A stretch of DNA of 35,155 nucleotides from CALCCV01 sp964388665 (GTDB lineage: Bacteria > Bdellovibrionota > Bdellovibrionia > Bdellovibrionales > Bdellovibrionaceae), in the NCBI GenBank assembly GCA_964388665.1, contig CAYMBJ010000042.1, forward strand, positions 1 through 35,155. The letters run 5' to 3'. Under the pieces are notes generated by a model. The model saw only the letters and a program-made list of their open reading frames with translations, did not search any database and was not told the origin of the DNA. Made by a program: the position numbers and the translations under genes. How positions within the stretch are numbered: position 1 is the stretch's first letter; every line of letters begins with the position of its first letter. Positions 1 through 8,576 of the stretch are shown here, piece after piece.

Positions 1-268
<268 letters not shown>

Positions 269-331
269 ATTATGAATCAACTAGCTCGCTAAAAATCAGT
301 TAAGTCATTAAATCATTAAACAAGTATTTTT

Positions 332-449
332 TGCTGGTGTTAATAGCAGTGGGGCCACACCTGATCCCATTCCGAACTCAGAAGTTAAGTCCACTTGCGG
401 CGATGGTATTGCACACGTGAGTGTGTGGGAGAGTAGCACGATGCCAGCT
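332..449 (+). rRNA. rrf: 5S ribosomal RNA
   Basis: About 118 bases with the conserved 5S core CCGAACTCAGAAGTTAAG near 372-389 and GGGAGAGTA near 427-436. The two ends pair as helix I (GCTGG at 333-337 with CCAGC at 444-448). It lies about 65 bases after the 23S gene, and the spacer contains no tRNA. The ends are set by the helix and may be off by one or two bases. Confidence 0.96.
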
Positions 450-458
450 TTTTATTTT

Positions 459-492
459 AAGGCCAGAGCCTAACAGTTCTGGCCTTTTTTTT
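459..492 (+). terminator. Rho-independent terminator of the rRNA operon
   Basis: A nine-base perfect stem, AAGGCCAGA (459-467) with TCTGGCCTT (478-486), has a ten-base loop and runs into a stretch of T up to about 492. It follows the 5S gene by ten bases. The opposite strand lacks a comparable U tract, so it should work mainly for the rRNA operon and not for the convergent gene at 502-999. Confidence 0.9.
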
Positions 493-501
493 TGCCTTTT
501 T

Positions 502-999
502 TCAGTGACTCTCAGTCGGCTTAAAATTTTGAATTTTAATTGAATCAGCGAACTCAAATACGCGGTTTCCGCTCTGTTTGTCCGTAAATAAGTAGTTGAT
601 GGTCAAAAGGCTCTGCTTTTTGCCATTGTAAAATTCTTGCGTGGTAGAGTCGATGATTTCGAGTTCTAGGTGAATTTTAGAATTTGATGAAACAGAAAGT
701 TTTGTTTTTTGAAGTTGGTCCTTGGTGTAATTGGGGACGCTGGTCCTCCAGGTATATTCGTAAGTGCCGAATTGTCTTAGCCATTTTGGTCGGCCTTGCT
801 TTAGGATAGGTGATATCACTGCGCTTTGTATTTGATTTGGTCGATTCCTGCCGGAATGAAGAGCTTCAAGCTTTGAAGAGAGACTCGTGGATTCTGAAAC
901 TGAGAAAAGAGATGGTGAATTCTCGCTGAAAATCGAGACACCCACCATAGCCAGACCTAGAAAAAATAGTAGCCCTAAAAGTGAGTTCATTTTGTCCAT
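502..999 (-). CDS. Small hypothetical protein with N-terminal membrane anchor or signal
   Basis: This is a 165-residue protein of unknown function. Residues about 5-24 form one hydrophobic stretch (LLGLLFFLGLAMVGVSIF) that could be a signal peptide or single membrane anchor. The rest is polar with many Ser, Lys and Thr and no motif I recognise. A second ATG three codons in (start at 990) is equally possible; neither start has a clear SD sequence. The gene faces the rRNA operon tail to tail, and its stop is ten bases from the rRNA terminator. It is separated from recN by about 200 bases with no gene, so it is probably transcribed alone. Confidence 0.6.
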   Translation of the reverse strand: MDKMNSLLGLLFFLGLAMVGVSIFSENSPSLFSVSESTSLSSKLEALHSGRNRPNQIQSAVISPILKQGRPKWLRQFGTYEYTWRTSVPNYTKDQLQKTKLSVSSNSKIHLELEIIDSTTQEFYNGKKQSLLTINYLFTDKQSGNRVFEFADSIKIQNFKPTESH

Positions 1000-1201
1000 A
1001 GGAGATTAGAATACCTAGACAAGTCCCATTCATATAGGCCAATTGACGAATTCTATCTATTGGCCCAAGAATTGGCTTAAATTGGGCTGGATTGGATTTG
1101 ATGGCTTAGAAAGCACAGATTGATTGGAAAGCAAAGATTCAATGGTTGGATTGTAGCAACATGCGCTGTCAACAAGCTGGCAGAATTGTTTTTAGATTTC
1201 G

Positions 1202-2899
1202 CTAGTTTAGCAACTTTCCAGAGTCATGAATGAGCGACTTGGCATGCTCCAAGACGCTCTTTCCAAGTTTGTTACCGGCCATCAATCGAGCAATTTCTTT
1301 GACCTGTCCAGCTTCTGACAGCTTTTGTACCTTCATCGATGGAATTTCATCTACATAGGTCTTTTCAATATTAAAGTGATGATCTGCAAAAGCGGCCACT
1401 TGGGCCAAGTGGGTGACGCAAATGACCTGCTGCGACTGCGCGATGGATTTCAATTTTGCGCCGACTCGCGATGCTGTTTCACCAGAAATTCCGGCATCGA
1501 CCTCGTCAAAAATAAAAGTTCGAGGAACGCCCATGCTGCCAAGCACTCTCTTAAGGGCTAGCAAAATTCTAGAAAGTTCACCACCACTTGCCACCTTGCC
1601 AAGGAGGCGAGATTTATCTTTACCTGACTGGACGAGGAATTCCATTTCGTTGAAGCCAAACTGATTCAAAGTTTCGAGCTTTTTGAAGTTGGTATCGAAA
1701 ACAACCCCGTTCATATTGAGTGCTACAAGTTCTGCATTGGTAGAGTCCGCTAGCAGTTTAACTCCGGCTTTTCTTTTTCTATGCAAAGTTTCGGCCTGCT
1801 CTCGCAGTGCCTTTTCTTGGGAGTCCAGTTTCTGCTGGAGTTCTGCGACTCTAGTTTCTGTTTTAGAAATCAAATCGATCTCTTCCTCAATTTCTGAAGC
1901 AGCCTGAAGAACAGAGGCGAGATCACCACCATATTTCTTTTGTAGTTTCCGCAAACCACTTAGGCGGGCTTCGAGATTTTCTGCATCTTCGTAATTGAGT
2001 GAGGATTGCCCTGAGCCTTTACGAATGCAATAGCTAACCTCTTTGAGCTCGTCGATCTGTGCGGAAAGTCGGCTGGTCAGATTGATGGTGTTTGGCTGCA
2101 GCGCATTGAGTTCTTTGAGCCTTTTTAAGCAAACCTCAAGAATAGAGATCGCAGGTGATTCGCCGCTAGATAGAAGATTATCAATGGACTCTTGAAGGTC
2201 TTGAATTTTTTTCTGGTTTTTAAAAGCCTTGAGATCCATTTCAATTTTTTGATCCTCACCCTCGATCGGATCAATGGCTTTAATTTCAGATAGCTGAAAC
2301 GAAAGAAAGTCGAGTTTGGATTGCGCTCCATCTTTTGATTGCTTTAAAGTTTCTAATTCGCGCGCCGTGGCCCTCCAGTCAGAATAGGACTTGGCAAACT
2401 CGTACCTCATCTCGGTGGTGGCGCAATATTGATCAAGAAGCTCCAGTTGATATTGAGGGTGCGCCAAATTGCGATTTTCAAACTGACCAGTGATTTCGAC
2501 AAGCGGCGCGTGGCCATTGATGTCCAGTAAGGGGCCTACAACATTCTTTAGAGTTTGCAATGTAACACTTGAATCATTGAGAAAGTTTTTAGCCTTTCCG
2601 TCGGTGCCAATGGCGCGGCGGATGGCCACATGACCATCAACTTCAATTCCCAGGTCCAGTAAAAATTGAGCGATGTCTTTACGATGAGTAAGATCGAATT
2701 CACCTTCAACGACAGCGAGCTTTGCACCCGAGCGAACGGAGTCGGCTGTGCCTTTGTCGCCCATCAAAAAACTGAGACTCTTTAATAGAATAGATTTTCC
2801 GGCTCCGGTTTCTCCGGAGATGATATTGAGACCCCGGTCAAAATTCAGGCGGATATTTTCTATGATGGCAAAATTTGAAACCTTTAAAGAGACTAGCAT
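1202..2899 (-). CDS. recN: DNA repair protein RecN (SMC-like ATPase)
   Basis: RecN is an SMC-family ATPase that acts with RecA in double-strand break repair. The chosen protein has 565 residues, close to the usual 550-570. The Walker A motif GETGAGKS is at residues 29-36. A coiled-coil, Lys/Glu-rich middle follows, then the ABC signature VASGGELSR and the Walker B segment TFIFDEVDAGISG, with THLAQVA near the end. The open frame reaches 2974, but the ATG at 2899 is preceded by AAGGAG at good spacing and gives the family N-terminus MLVSLKVSNFAII, so I use it. It is the last gene of a likely prlC-nadK-recN run; nadK next to recN is a common arrangement in bacteria. Confidence 0.96.
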   Translation of the reverse strand: MLVSLKVSNFAIIENIRLNFDRGLNIISGETGAGKSILLKSLSFLMGDKGTADSVRSGAKLAVVEGEFDLTHRKDIAQFLLDLGIEVDGHVAIRRAIGTDGKAKNFLNDSSVTLQTLKNVVGPLLDINGHAPLVEITGQFENRNLAHPQYQLELLDQYCATTEMRYEFAKSYSDWRATARELETLKQSKDGAQSKLDFLSFQLSEIKAIDPIEGEDQKIEMDLKAFKNQKKIQDLQESIDNLLSSGESPAISILEVCLKRLKELNALQPNTINLTSRLSAQIDELKEVSYCIRKGSGQSSLNYEDAENLEARLSGLRKLQKKYGGDLASVLQAASEIEEEIDLISKTETRVAELQQKLDSQEKALREQAETLHRKRKAGVKLLADSTNAELVALNMNGVVFDTNFKKLETLNQFGFNEMEFLVQSGKDKSRLLGKVASGGELSRILLALKRVLGSMGVPRTFIFDEVDAGISGETASRVGAKLKSIAQSQQVICVTHLAQVAAFADHHFNIEKTYVDEIPSMKVQKLSEAGQVKEIARLMAGNKLGKSVLEHAKSLIHDSGKLLN

Positions 2900-3010
2900 T
2901 TTGACTCCTTGGACCATATATCTGTGCTTATGCAGGCTTACGCTACTAAAGCTACGGCCCGATAGATTTACCACAAATCAGAGTTGAAGGATCTAATTTG
3001 TGCAAGCGTA

Positions 3011-3982
3011 CTATTCTCTTTCGCCAAACTTCAGCTTTTCGCGGAGTAGCAAGAAGAAATCATACTCTTGAGCTTGCAAGCTGTAGTGCTTTTGCGAGCT
3101 CTTTTTTATTAGCAGCCTATCGTTTTCGTGGAGCTCAATGGCGGATGCCCCATCAACGATCAGCTTGGCTTGTTGTTGACGATCCTCAACAACTCGAAGC
3201 TCGACAACTTCGTCGTCTGGCACAACCATGGCGCGAGTTGTCAAGCTGTGGGGCGCGACGAAATTGAGAACGAAGCTCGCTGACTGGGGGTGAACTATGG
3301 GACCACCCGCAGCAAGGTTGTATGCCGTGGACCCAGATGGAGTGGCCACAATAAAGCCATCCGCTCGTGTCGTGGAAATGTATTTATCACCGAGCGATAG
3401 GGAAAGCTCTATCAACTGCGAGTGAGAGCCTCTCTCGACTACGACGTCATTAAGGCTGGTAAAAGTCTTGATGATACTCGATTTGCGAATGATTTTTACC
3501 TCAAGTTGAGTGAGAACTTGGTGCTTCAGTTGTCCCTTGAAAAACTTGATAATATTTTCAACGGCATTGTCGGGTGAAAATGTAGTTAGAAATCCAAGTG
3601 TTCCCATGTTGATGCCAAAAGTGGGAATTTCAAAATCACCAGCAAATCGCGCGGCACGTAGGTACGTGCCATCGCCGCCAATAGCAAGTATCAGGCTCAT
3701 GTCTTTATTTCGACCTTTTTTCAAAACAGAATGGCGAACATTAGGAATGTTCTCAGAGAGATAAATTTTTGCACCCGCTTTTGCCAACCAAAAAGCCAAT
3801 TGCGAGGTGATATTCACACTCTCTTGCGATTTGCGAAACACGATGCCTATCTTTGATTTAGGGGAAAGCTCAATTGGCGGAAAACTAGAATTGGTGGCCG
3901 TCCTTACCTTTTTCATAGAGTTAGAATCTGCAACCAATACTTTCGATGTTTTCTTTTTTGATCCGCGAAGTTCGTGCCTCAA
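3011..3982 (-). CDS. nadK: NAD kinase
   Basis: This enzyme makes NADP from NAD using ATP or polyphosphate. The hallmark GGDGT lies at residues 102-106, followed by YLRAAR, NMGTLGF, the NDVVVERG segment and DGFIVATPSGSTAYNLAAGG, all diagnostic of the NadK family. It is 323 residues long, about 30 more than usual because of a basic N-terminal extension of some 40 residues. The start is TTG at 3982, supported by GAGGAG with a six-base gap; an internal ATG at codon 23 is the alternative. It lies 23 bases after prlC and about 110 bases before recN. Confidence 0.95.
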   Translation of the reverse strand: MRHELRGSKKKTSKVLVADSNSMKKVRTATNSSFPPIELSPKSKIGIVFRKSQESVNITSQLAFWLAKAGAKIYLSENIPNVRHSVLKKGRNKDMSLILAIGGDGTYLRAARFAGDFEIPTFGINMGTLGFLTTFSPDNAVENIIKFFKGQLKHQVLTQLEVKIIRKSSIIKTFTSLNDVVVERGSHSQLIELSLSLGDKYISTTRADGFIVATPSGSTAYNLAAGGPIVHPQSASFVLNFVAPHSLTTRAMVVPDDEVVELRVVEDRQQQAKLIVDGASAIELHENDRLLIKKSSQKHYSLQAQEYDFFLLLREKLKFGERE

Positions 3983-4005
3983 TTTTATCTCCTCACAGAT
4001 ATCGC

Positions 4006-6078
4006 TTAAATCAACCCATCACGTCTGAGGAGAGCGGATTCATCCGGTTCTCTGCCGCGAAACTGTTTGTACAATTCCATTGGGGGAGCTGAATCTCCCT
4101 TCTCAAGAATAAACTTTCGATATTTTTCAGCGACTTCTGGGTCAAATATTCCGCGTTCTTTAAAGTATTCAAAGGCGTCAGCCTCCAAAACCTCTGCCCA
4201 CTTGTATGAGTAGTAACCAGCAGAGTAGCCACCCGCGAAAATGTGGGCAAAGGAGCAGCTCACGTTGGTGTCTTTAGGTACAGGAAGGACTCGATATTTG
4301 GCAATTGCTTCGTTTTCAAACTGGGATACGGAATGAATGGAGTTAGGGTCGACCGTGTGCCACTGCATATCCAGAAGTGCAAATTGCAGCTGTCGCAAGG
4401 AGTACCAGCCAGCCATAAATTTTTCTGATTGCTCAATTTTTTTGACCAGATCCGCGGGGATGAGCTCTCCAGTTTGGTAGTGCTTCGCAAATAGGGATAG
4501 ACCCTCAATCTCCTCAGCCCAATTTTCCATAAGTTGGGACGGCAGCTCAACAAAATCCCAGTATACATTTGTGCCACCCATGCTGCGAAATTTGCACTGT
4601 GATAAAAGCCCGTGAAGGGCATGCCCAAACTCATGAAAAAGTGTTTTAACTTCGTCGTAAGTCAACAATGATGGGTGAGAGGGTGTGGGGCGAGTAAAAT
4701 TACAAACGATACTGATATGTGGTCGTCGCGGTTTCCCTGCTTGAAAGCCTTGCTCGCGAAATGCTGTCATCCAGGCTCCCGGCTTTTTTGTTGTGCGTGG
4801 AAAAAGATCCAAGAAGAGAAGCCCTATATATTCATTAGACTTTGAGTCTTTAATTTCAAATGCTTTTACTTCAGGGTTGTAAGTCGGGATGTCATTTCGC
4901 TCAGTGAATGAAATGTGAAAGAGCTTCTGGGCAATATCAAAAACTCCCTTCACCACTTTTTCGGTTTGAAAATAAGGTCGAAGCTCCTCAGATGAGAAAG
5001 CAAACTTTTTTTCCTTTAGCTTTTCAACAAAGTAGCCGATGTCCCACGGCTTTAAATCGGTAATGCCTTCGGTCTCTAGGGCAAATTTTTTCAATTCTTC
5101 CAATTCTTTTTTAGCAGCATGAAGTGATGGTTCAAGTAGGTTTTCCAAGAAAACATGCACTCGCTCTTGAGATTTGGCCATTCTCTGTTCTAAGACGTAT
5201 GCGGGATGGTTTTCATATCCAAGCAGCTTGGCGCGCTCATGGCGTAGCTTGAGTATTTTGACAACGGCCTCTTGATTGTCGAACTTATCGTGAAAACAGC
5301 GTGTTGCGTAGGCTCTCCACATCTTTTCACGCAACTCGCGTCTTTTTGAAAAGGTGACAAAGGGGACATAGCTAGGACCTTGTAGGTTAAAAACCCAACC
5401 CGGCGAGATTCCTTTTGCCTGTGCTGCGTGCTCGGCAGCTCTTTGAGTGCCTTCGGGCAGGCCACTCAGTTCATCAGGGTCAATGATCACCAATTCAAAC
5501 TGATTTGTAGCAGCCAAAACACGATCTGAAAATTGAGGACCCAATACAGCAGATTCTTGGTCAATCTGACGAAGCCTCTCCGCGTCCTGAGGCGAAAGAT
5601 TCGCACCATTCCGACGAAAGGTCTGGTATGTTTTTTCAAGAAGTCTCAATTCTTCGGGATCAATTATGTCCTGGCGCCTGTCATATACTGACTTCACCCG
5701 CGCAAACAATAGGGGATCTAACGAAACGTCAGAAAAAAACTCAGATATTTTGGGATAAAAAATCTCACCGATTTTGGAGTACTCTTCGTTTCCTTCTGTT
5801 AGCTTAAGATTGCCATAAACAGAGGAAACTCGGTCCAATTCATCAGTAGCGGTTTCGAGAGCCAAAATAACATTTTCAAAGTTGGGTGCAGCTTCGTTGG
5901 TCTTTATGGCATTGATTCGTTTTCTCGCGGCGGCGAGGGCGAAATCCAAGGCCGGCAAATAGTGCTCCGCTCGAATCAAATTGAGCGGAATGGCGCCATC
6001 AGCGTGTAATGTTTCATCAAAGAAAAGGCGAATGGATTCTGATTGGAATTGGTCGTGTTGTTCAAGATTTTGTTTCAT
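4006..6078 (-). CDS. prlC: Oligopeptidase A-like M3 metallopeptidase
   Basis: This is a cytoplasmic zinc oligopeptidase of family M3 (thimet/OpdA group), which degrades short peptides including cleaved signal peptides. At 690 residues it matches E. coli PrlC (about 680). The zinc motif HEFGH lies at residues 482-486 in the context TLFHEFGHALHG. The downstream Glu-bearing region and the C-terminal FAGGYSAGYYSYKWAE segment are typical of M3. The start ATG at 6078 lies next to an AGGGGG tract that falls in an inverted repeat (separate entry). It heads the run with nadK and recN. Confidence 0.94.
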   Translation of the reverse strand: MKQNLEQHDQFQSESIRLFFDETLHADGAIPLNLIRAEHYLPALDFALAAARKRINAIKTNEAAPNFENVILALETATDELDRVSSVYGNLKLTEGNEEYSKIGEIFYPKISEFFSDVSLDPLLFARVKSVYDRRQDIIDPEELRLLEKTYQTFRRNGANLSPQDAERLRQIDQESAVLGPQFSDRVLAATNQFELVIIDPDELSGLPEGTQRAAEHAAQAKGISPGWVFNLQGPSYVPFVTFSKRRELREKMWRAYATRCFHDKFDNQEAVVKILKLRHERAKLLGYENHPAYVLEQRMAKSQERVHVFLENLLEPSLHAAKKELEELKKFALETEGITDLKPWDIGYFVEKLKEKKFAFSSEELRPYFQTEKVVKGVFDIAQKLFHISFTERNDIPTYNPEVKAFEIKDSKSNEYIGLLFLDLFPRTTKKPGAWMTAFREQGFQAGKPRRPHISIVCNFTRPTPSHPSLLTYDEVKTLFHEFGHALHGLLSQCKFRSMGGTNVYWDFVELPSQLMENWAEEIEGLSLFAKHYQTGELIPADLVKKIEQSEKFMAGWYSLRQLQFALLDMQWHTVDPNSIHSVSQFENEAIAKYRVLPVPKDTNVSCSFAHIFAGGYSAGYYSYKWAEVLEADAFEYFKERGIFDPEVAEKYRKFILEKGDSAPPMELYKQFRGREPDESALLRRDGLI

Positions 6079-6080
6079 GC

Positions 6081-6123
6081 CTAAGCCCCCTAGTATCTTT
6101 TATTTCATCAGACAAGGGCTTAG
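6081..6123 (-). promoter_or_regulatory. Inverted repeat over the prlC ribosome-binding region
   Basis: CTAAGCCC (6081-6088) and GGGCTTAG (6116-6123) are perfect eight-base inverted arms separated by 27 bases. In the prlC transcript the second arm ends only two bases before the ATG and includes part of the G-rich SD tract, so pairing would hide the ribosome-binding site. The long loop makes the hairpin weaker than a compact one. Function is inferred only. Confidence 0.35.
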
Positions 6124-6140
6124 ACAATGAATTTTTACAA

Positions 6141-6872
6141 TTAACGAGGCAATGTGCTGTAAGGATATTGATTGTTGTAGCCCGTCGCCTGCGCACATAA
6201 TCCTTGAATCGCATTGTAACCATTGTTGATAGCGCGACACTCGTAGCCTACACCACACGAATTGGGTCGTCTCAGATCACAAGAGACTGGCAATTGATTG
6301 TAACAAGAAGAAGAGCTTGGCGCTCCAGATCCATCGTATTCGGGAAGTTGTGGAATATTGGGATTACTCCAATTTGGACTGGAGTAACTTCCAGGGGTGG
6401 GAGCAGTCACATTCAAAAACTGATGGTAAGCAGACGTAACTACGCTGTTAGAGACGCAGCCAAGACCGTGAGCCGCGGAGTATACAGGGCGATATCCAGC
6501 GGGACAAAAACAGACAGAGAAGGCAGTATTCAAAGGATTGTGATAATTGTAGTTGGCCCACATGGCATAGTAACCGTTGTAGCCTTGGTAGTAGGTATTT
6601 TGCCATTGTGCTAGGTTGTATGGGTAGGGCTGAAAACCAGGGTATTGATGATTGCCACCATGGTGATTGCCGTAAAATGAGCCATAGTTATTGATCTGAT
6701 TGTTTGAGTATTGCCCATTGCAAAAGGGGTTTTGGTAGGCGGAGTAAAGGCAGTTGTAATCCTGTTCAGCGGTCGGTGCATTTGGATTACCGGATTCGTT
6801 TTTATTCTTTTGACAAGCTGAGATCGAGATGGTCGCAAAGACCATGACTGCTAATTTTGTAAATACTTTCAT
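6141..6872 (-). CDS. Cys-, Tyr- and Asn-rich lipoprotein, function unknown
   Basis: This is a 243-residue predicted lipoprotein. A short signal peptide ends in the lipobox ISAC, with the lipidated Cys at residue 20. The mature part is unusual: residues about 40-120 are dense in Tyr, Asn, Gly, His and Gln (for example NYGSFYGNHHGGNHQYPG). The C-terminal half has about ten Cys, with CFCPAG and CDLRRPNSCGVGYEC, which look like disulfide-bonded loops. No known domain is recognised. The SD is GGGGTGG before the ATG at 6872. It is divergent from tpiA and about 60 bases upstream of prlC on the same strand. Confidence 0.8.
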   Translation of the reverse strand: MKVFTKLAVMVFATISISACQKNKNESGNPNAPTAEQDYNCLYSAYQNPFCNGQYSNNQINNYGSFYGNHHGGNHQYPGFQPYPYNLAQWQNTYYQGYNGYYAMWANYNYHNPLNTAFSVCFCPAGYRPVYSAAHGLGCVSNSVVTSAYHQFLNVTAPTPGSYSSPNWSNPNIPQLPEYDGSGAPSSSSCYNQLPVSCDLRRPNSCGVGYECRAINNGYNAIQGLCAQATGYNNQYPYSTLPR

Positions 6873-7130
6873 TTGCCACCCCTAAAAGAATTAAAATTTT
6901 GAAATAATTGAAAATGCTAACGCGTTACTTTTGGTCGAGATTTGAGCAACTTGCAATAGTTTGGAAAAATTTTCGTACCAAAAGTGTCAAAAATTGTTAC
7001 GAACCCTATAAAAAATCTTCGAGTCTGTATTAATTTTGTGGTCCAATATGAAGATCTTTTTTCAAGTTGTGAACCAGGCCTGTCGAGTCGATGGGAAGCT
7101 GAGTATTGAAATGATTAGGAATAATAAAAA

Positions 7131-7862
7131 ATGAAGCGAATATTTGCTGCAAATTGGAAGATGTTTAAAGGCCCTAAAGAGACGCGCACGTTTTTTGAAG
7201 AGTGGCGCAAAAGTGCGATAGGAATTTTGGATTCGGTGCAATTTTTTGTGCCGGCTCTAAACGCCTCCGTGGCCTCTGAGGCTCTTCTGGATTCAGATTT
7301 CGCGTGGGGATTGCAGAATTTCTATCCTGAAATTGAAGGCGCATACACAGGTGAGAACTCTCTGGCAGTCGCAAAAAGTTTGGGTGCTCGGTTGGCACTC
7401 GTTGGCCACAGTGAGCGTCGCCATGTTCTGGGTGAGAAGGATGAGTTTCTAAATAGAAAGATCAAATTTGCGTGCCATCAAGATATTCAAGTCACCTTTT
7501 GCATTGGTGAGCAACTTCCTGAACGCGAGGCAAAGCAAACAGTGCAGGTCATAACACAGCAGTTGGATGCAGGCCTGGATGGTATTGAAGCCACCGCAAA
7601 AATTCAGATTGCTTATGAGCCGGTGTGGGCCATCGGAACAGGGAAGACGGCGACACCTGAAATGGTCATGCAGGCTCATCAAGAGGTGCGAAAATGGTTA
7701 AATGGCCGAGGATATGATTTTCCAATTTTGTATGGGGGAAGCGTAAAGCCAGAGAATGCCAAAGAGCTGTTGGCAGTACCGGCAGTTGATGGATTTCTGG
7801 TGGGGGGCGCCTCGCTTCAAATTGATTCTTTTCTCAAAATCTGTTCGGCAATGAGTCACTGA
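7131..7862 (+). CDS. tpiA: Triose-phosphate isomerase
   Basis: It interconverts dihydroxyacetone phosphate and glyceraldehyde 3-phosphate in glycolysis and gluconeogenesis. At 243 residues it is a normal-length TIM barrel. The N-terminal AANWKM carries the substrate Lys (residue 10). The catalytic His is in GHSERR (H93), the catalytic Glu in AYEPVWAIGTGK (E163), and the phosphate loops LYGGSVKP and FLVGGASL follow. The ATG at 7131 has AGGA a short distance upstream. It stands alone: gapA and pgk, its common partners, are not nearby. Confidence 0.97.
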   Translation: MKRIFAANWKMFKGPKETRTFFEEWRKSAIGILDSVQFFVPALNASVASEALLDSDFAWGLQNFYPEIEGAYTGENSLAVAKSLGARLALVGHSERRHVLGEKDEFLNRKIKFACHQDIQVTFCIGEQLPEREAKQTVQVITQQLDAGLDGIEATAKIQIAYEPVWAIGTGKTATPEMVMQAHQEVRKWLNGRGYDFPILYGGSVKPENAKELLAVPAVDGFLVGGASLQIDSFLKICSAMSH

Positions 7863-7971
7863 CATCTCACTCAAAGGTGGCAAGGAGCTCTCAACAGGGC
7901 GAAATGGTGCTTGAAAGAGGAGGGACTTTGCTCAGATTTGAGTGTTTGGTTTGGAGTTAACTAAGATTTTT

Positions 7972-8000
7972 TTGCGTCAAGTTATTGTACAGGATATAAT
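7972..8000 (+). promoter_or_regulatory. Strong sigma-70-type promoter
   Basis: TTGCGT (7972-7977) and the consensus TATAAT (7995-8000) are separated by exactly 17 bases. A transcript starting near 8007 would have about 170 bases of leader before the small zinc-ribbon gene at 8176. The stretch 7863-8175 holds no other gene I can support. Confidence 0.65.
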
Positions 8001-8175
8001 GGATTTGAGCGGTTTTTTTCGAGATTTTTACGACAGTCCGCCAATCCTTCTTAGGTTGTGATAGACTGGAGCTGCTAAAGATTTAGAACATGCGATTAGA
8101 GTTTTTGAACCGGTAATACAAATTTAAATTGCGAAAATGAGGATCTATGTGGGGGTCTCGTTTTCATGGAGATTT

Positions 8176-8421
8176 ATGACTAAGAATCAATGCCCCCACA
8201 TTCATTTTCGTCGTTGTCATATCTGTTGTGCTATCAATTCAAAAGAAGAAGATTTGGTCAGCCGTTGCGAAGCCTGTGGCAAGTTTTTGGCTCCTTTTTA
8301 TTATTTTGATGAGCGCAGAGCCTTGGGCTTGATGTCAAAGCTGGATGTGAAAGCGATCACCACTTCCCTGCCAAGAGAAGAGTATCCACCGGTTCATGGT
8401 ATTTCGGTGTATTGGGATTGA
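8176..8421 (+). CDS. Small zinc-ribbon-like hypothetical protein
   Basis: This protein of 81 residues has unknown function. It has the pattern CPHIHFRRCHICC followed 20 residues later by CEACGK, so paired Cys could bind one zinc ion as a ribbon. The rest is aromatic-rich and ends in GISVYWD. The frame is open from an ATG at 8137, but that start has no SD; the ATG at 8176 follows GGAG and gives the N-terminus MTKNQCPHIH. It is preceded by a strong promoter and a long leader, and followed by 155 bases before the threonine dehydratase. DNA binding is possible but not shown. Confidence 0.65.
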   Translation: MTKNQCPHIHFRRCHICCAINSKEEDLVSRCEACGKFLAPFYYFDERRALGLMSKLDVKAITTSLPREEYPPVHGISVYWD

Positions 8422-8506
8422 GCTTTAGGAAAGGGCAAGAATGCGTTTTGACTCAGGCGTTATCGAGTGTCGGCTAAGGTGCCCAATAACAATAATTCAA
8501 CATTCT

Positions 8507-8534
8507 TTGAAAATCGATCATTATTCAATAGACT
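8507..8534 (+). promoter_or_regulatory. Possible promoter of the threonine dehydratase operon
   Basis: TTGAAA (8507-8512) and TAGACT (8529-8534) with a 16-base gap lie about 40 bases before the start at 8577. This is the only reasonable promoter-like pair seen between 8422 and 8576. It is a weak match. Confidence 0.35.
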
Positions 8535-8576
8535 AAGCTAGCGACATTGATTTTATTGGAGCCTGACGGAGGTTTC

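Noticed and set aside
1000..1201. Repeated ATTGG-like words between the anchored protein and recN
   Set aside because: Spacing is irregular and the copies are short; no gene, terminator or convincing promoter was found here.
6204..6614. 136-codon plus-strand frame inside the Cys-rich lipoprotein gene
   Set aside because: The minus-strand frame has a signal peptide, lipobox and SD; the plus frame has none of these.
8090..8116. Eight-codon frame in the leader of the zinc-ribbon gene
   Set aside because: No SD, and chance is enough to explain it.
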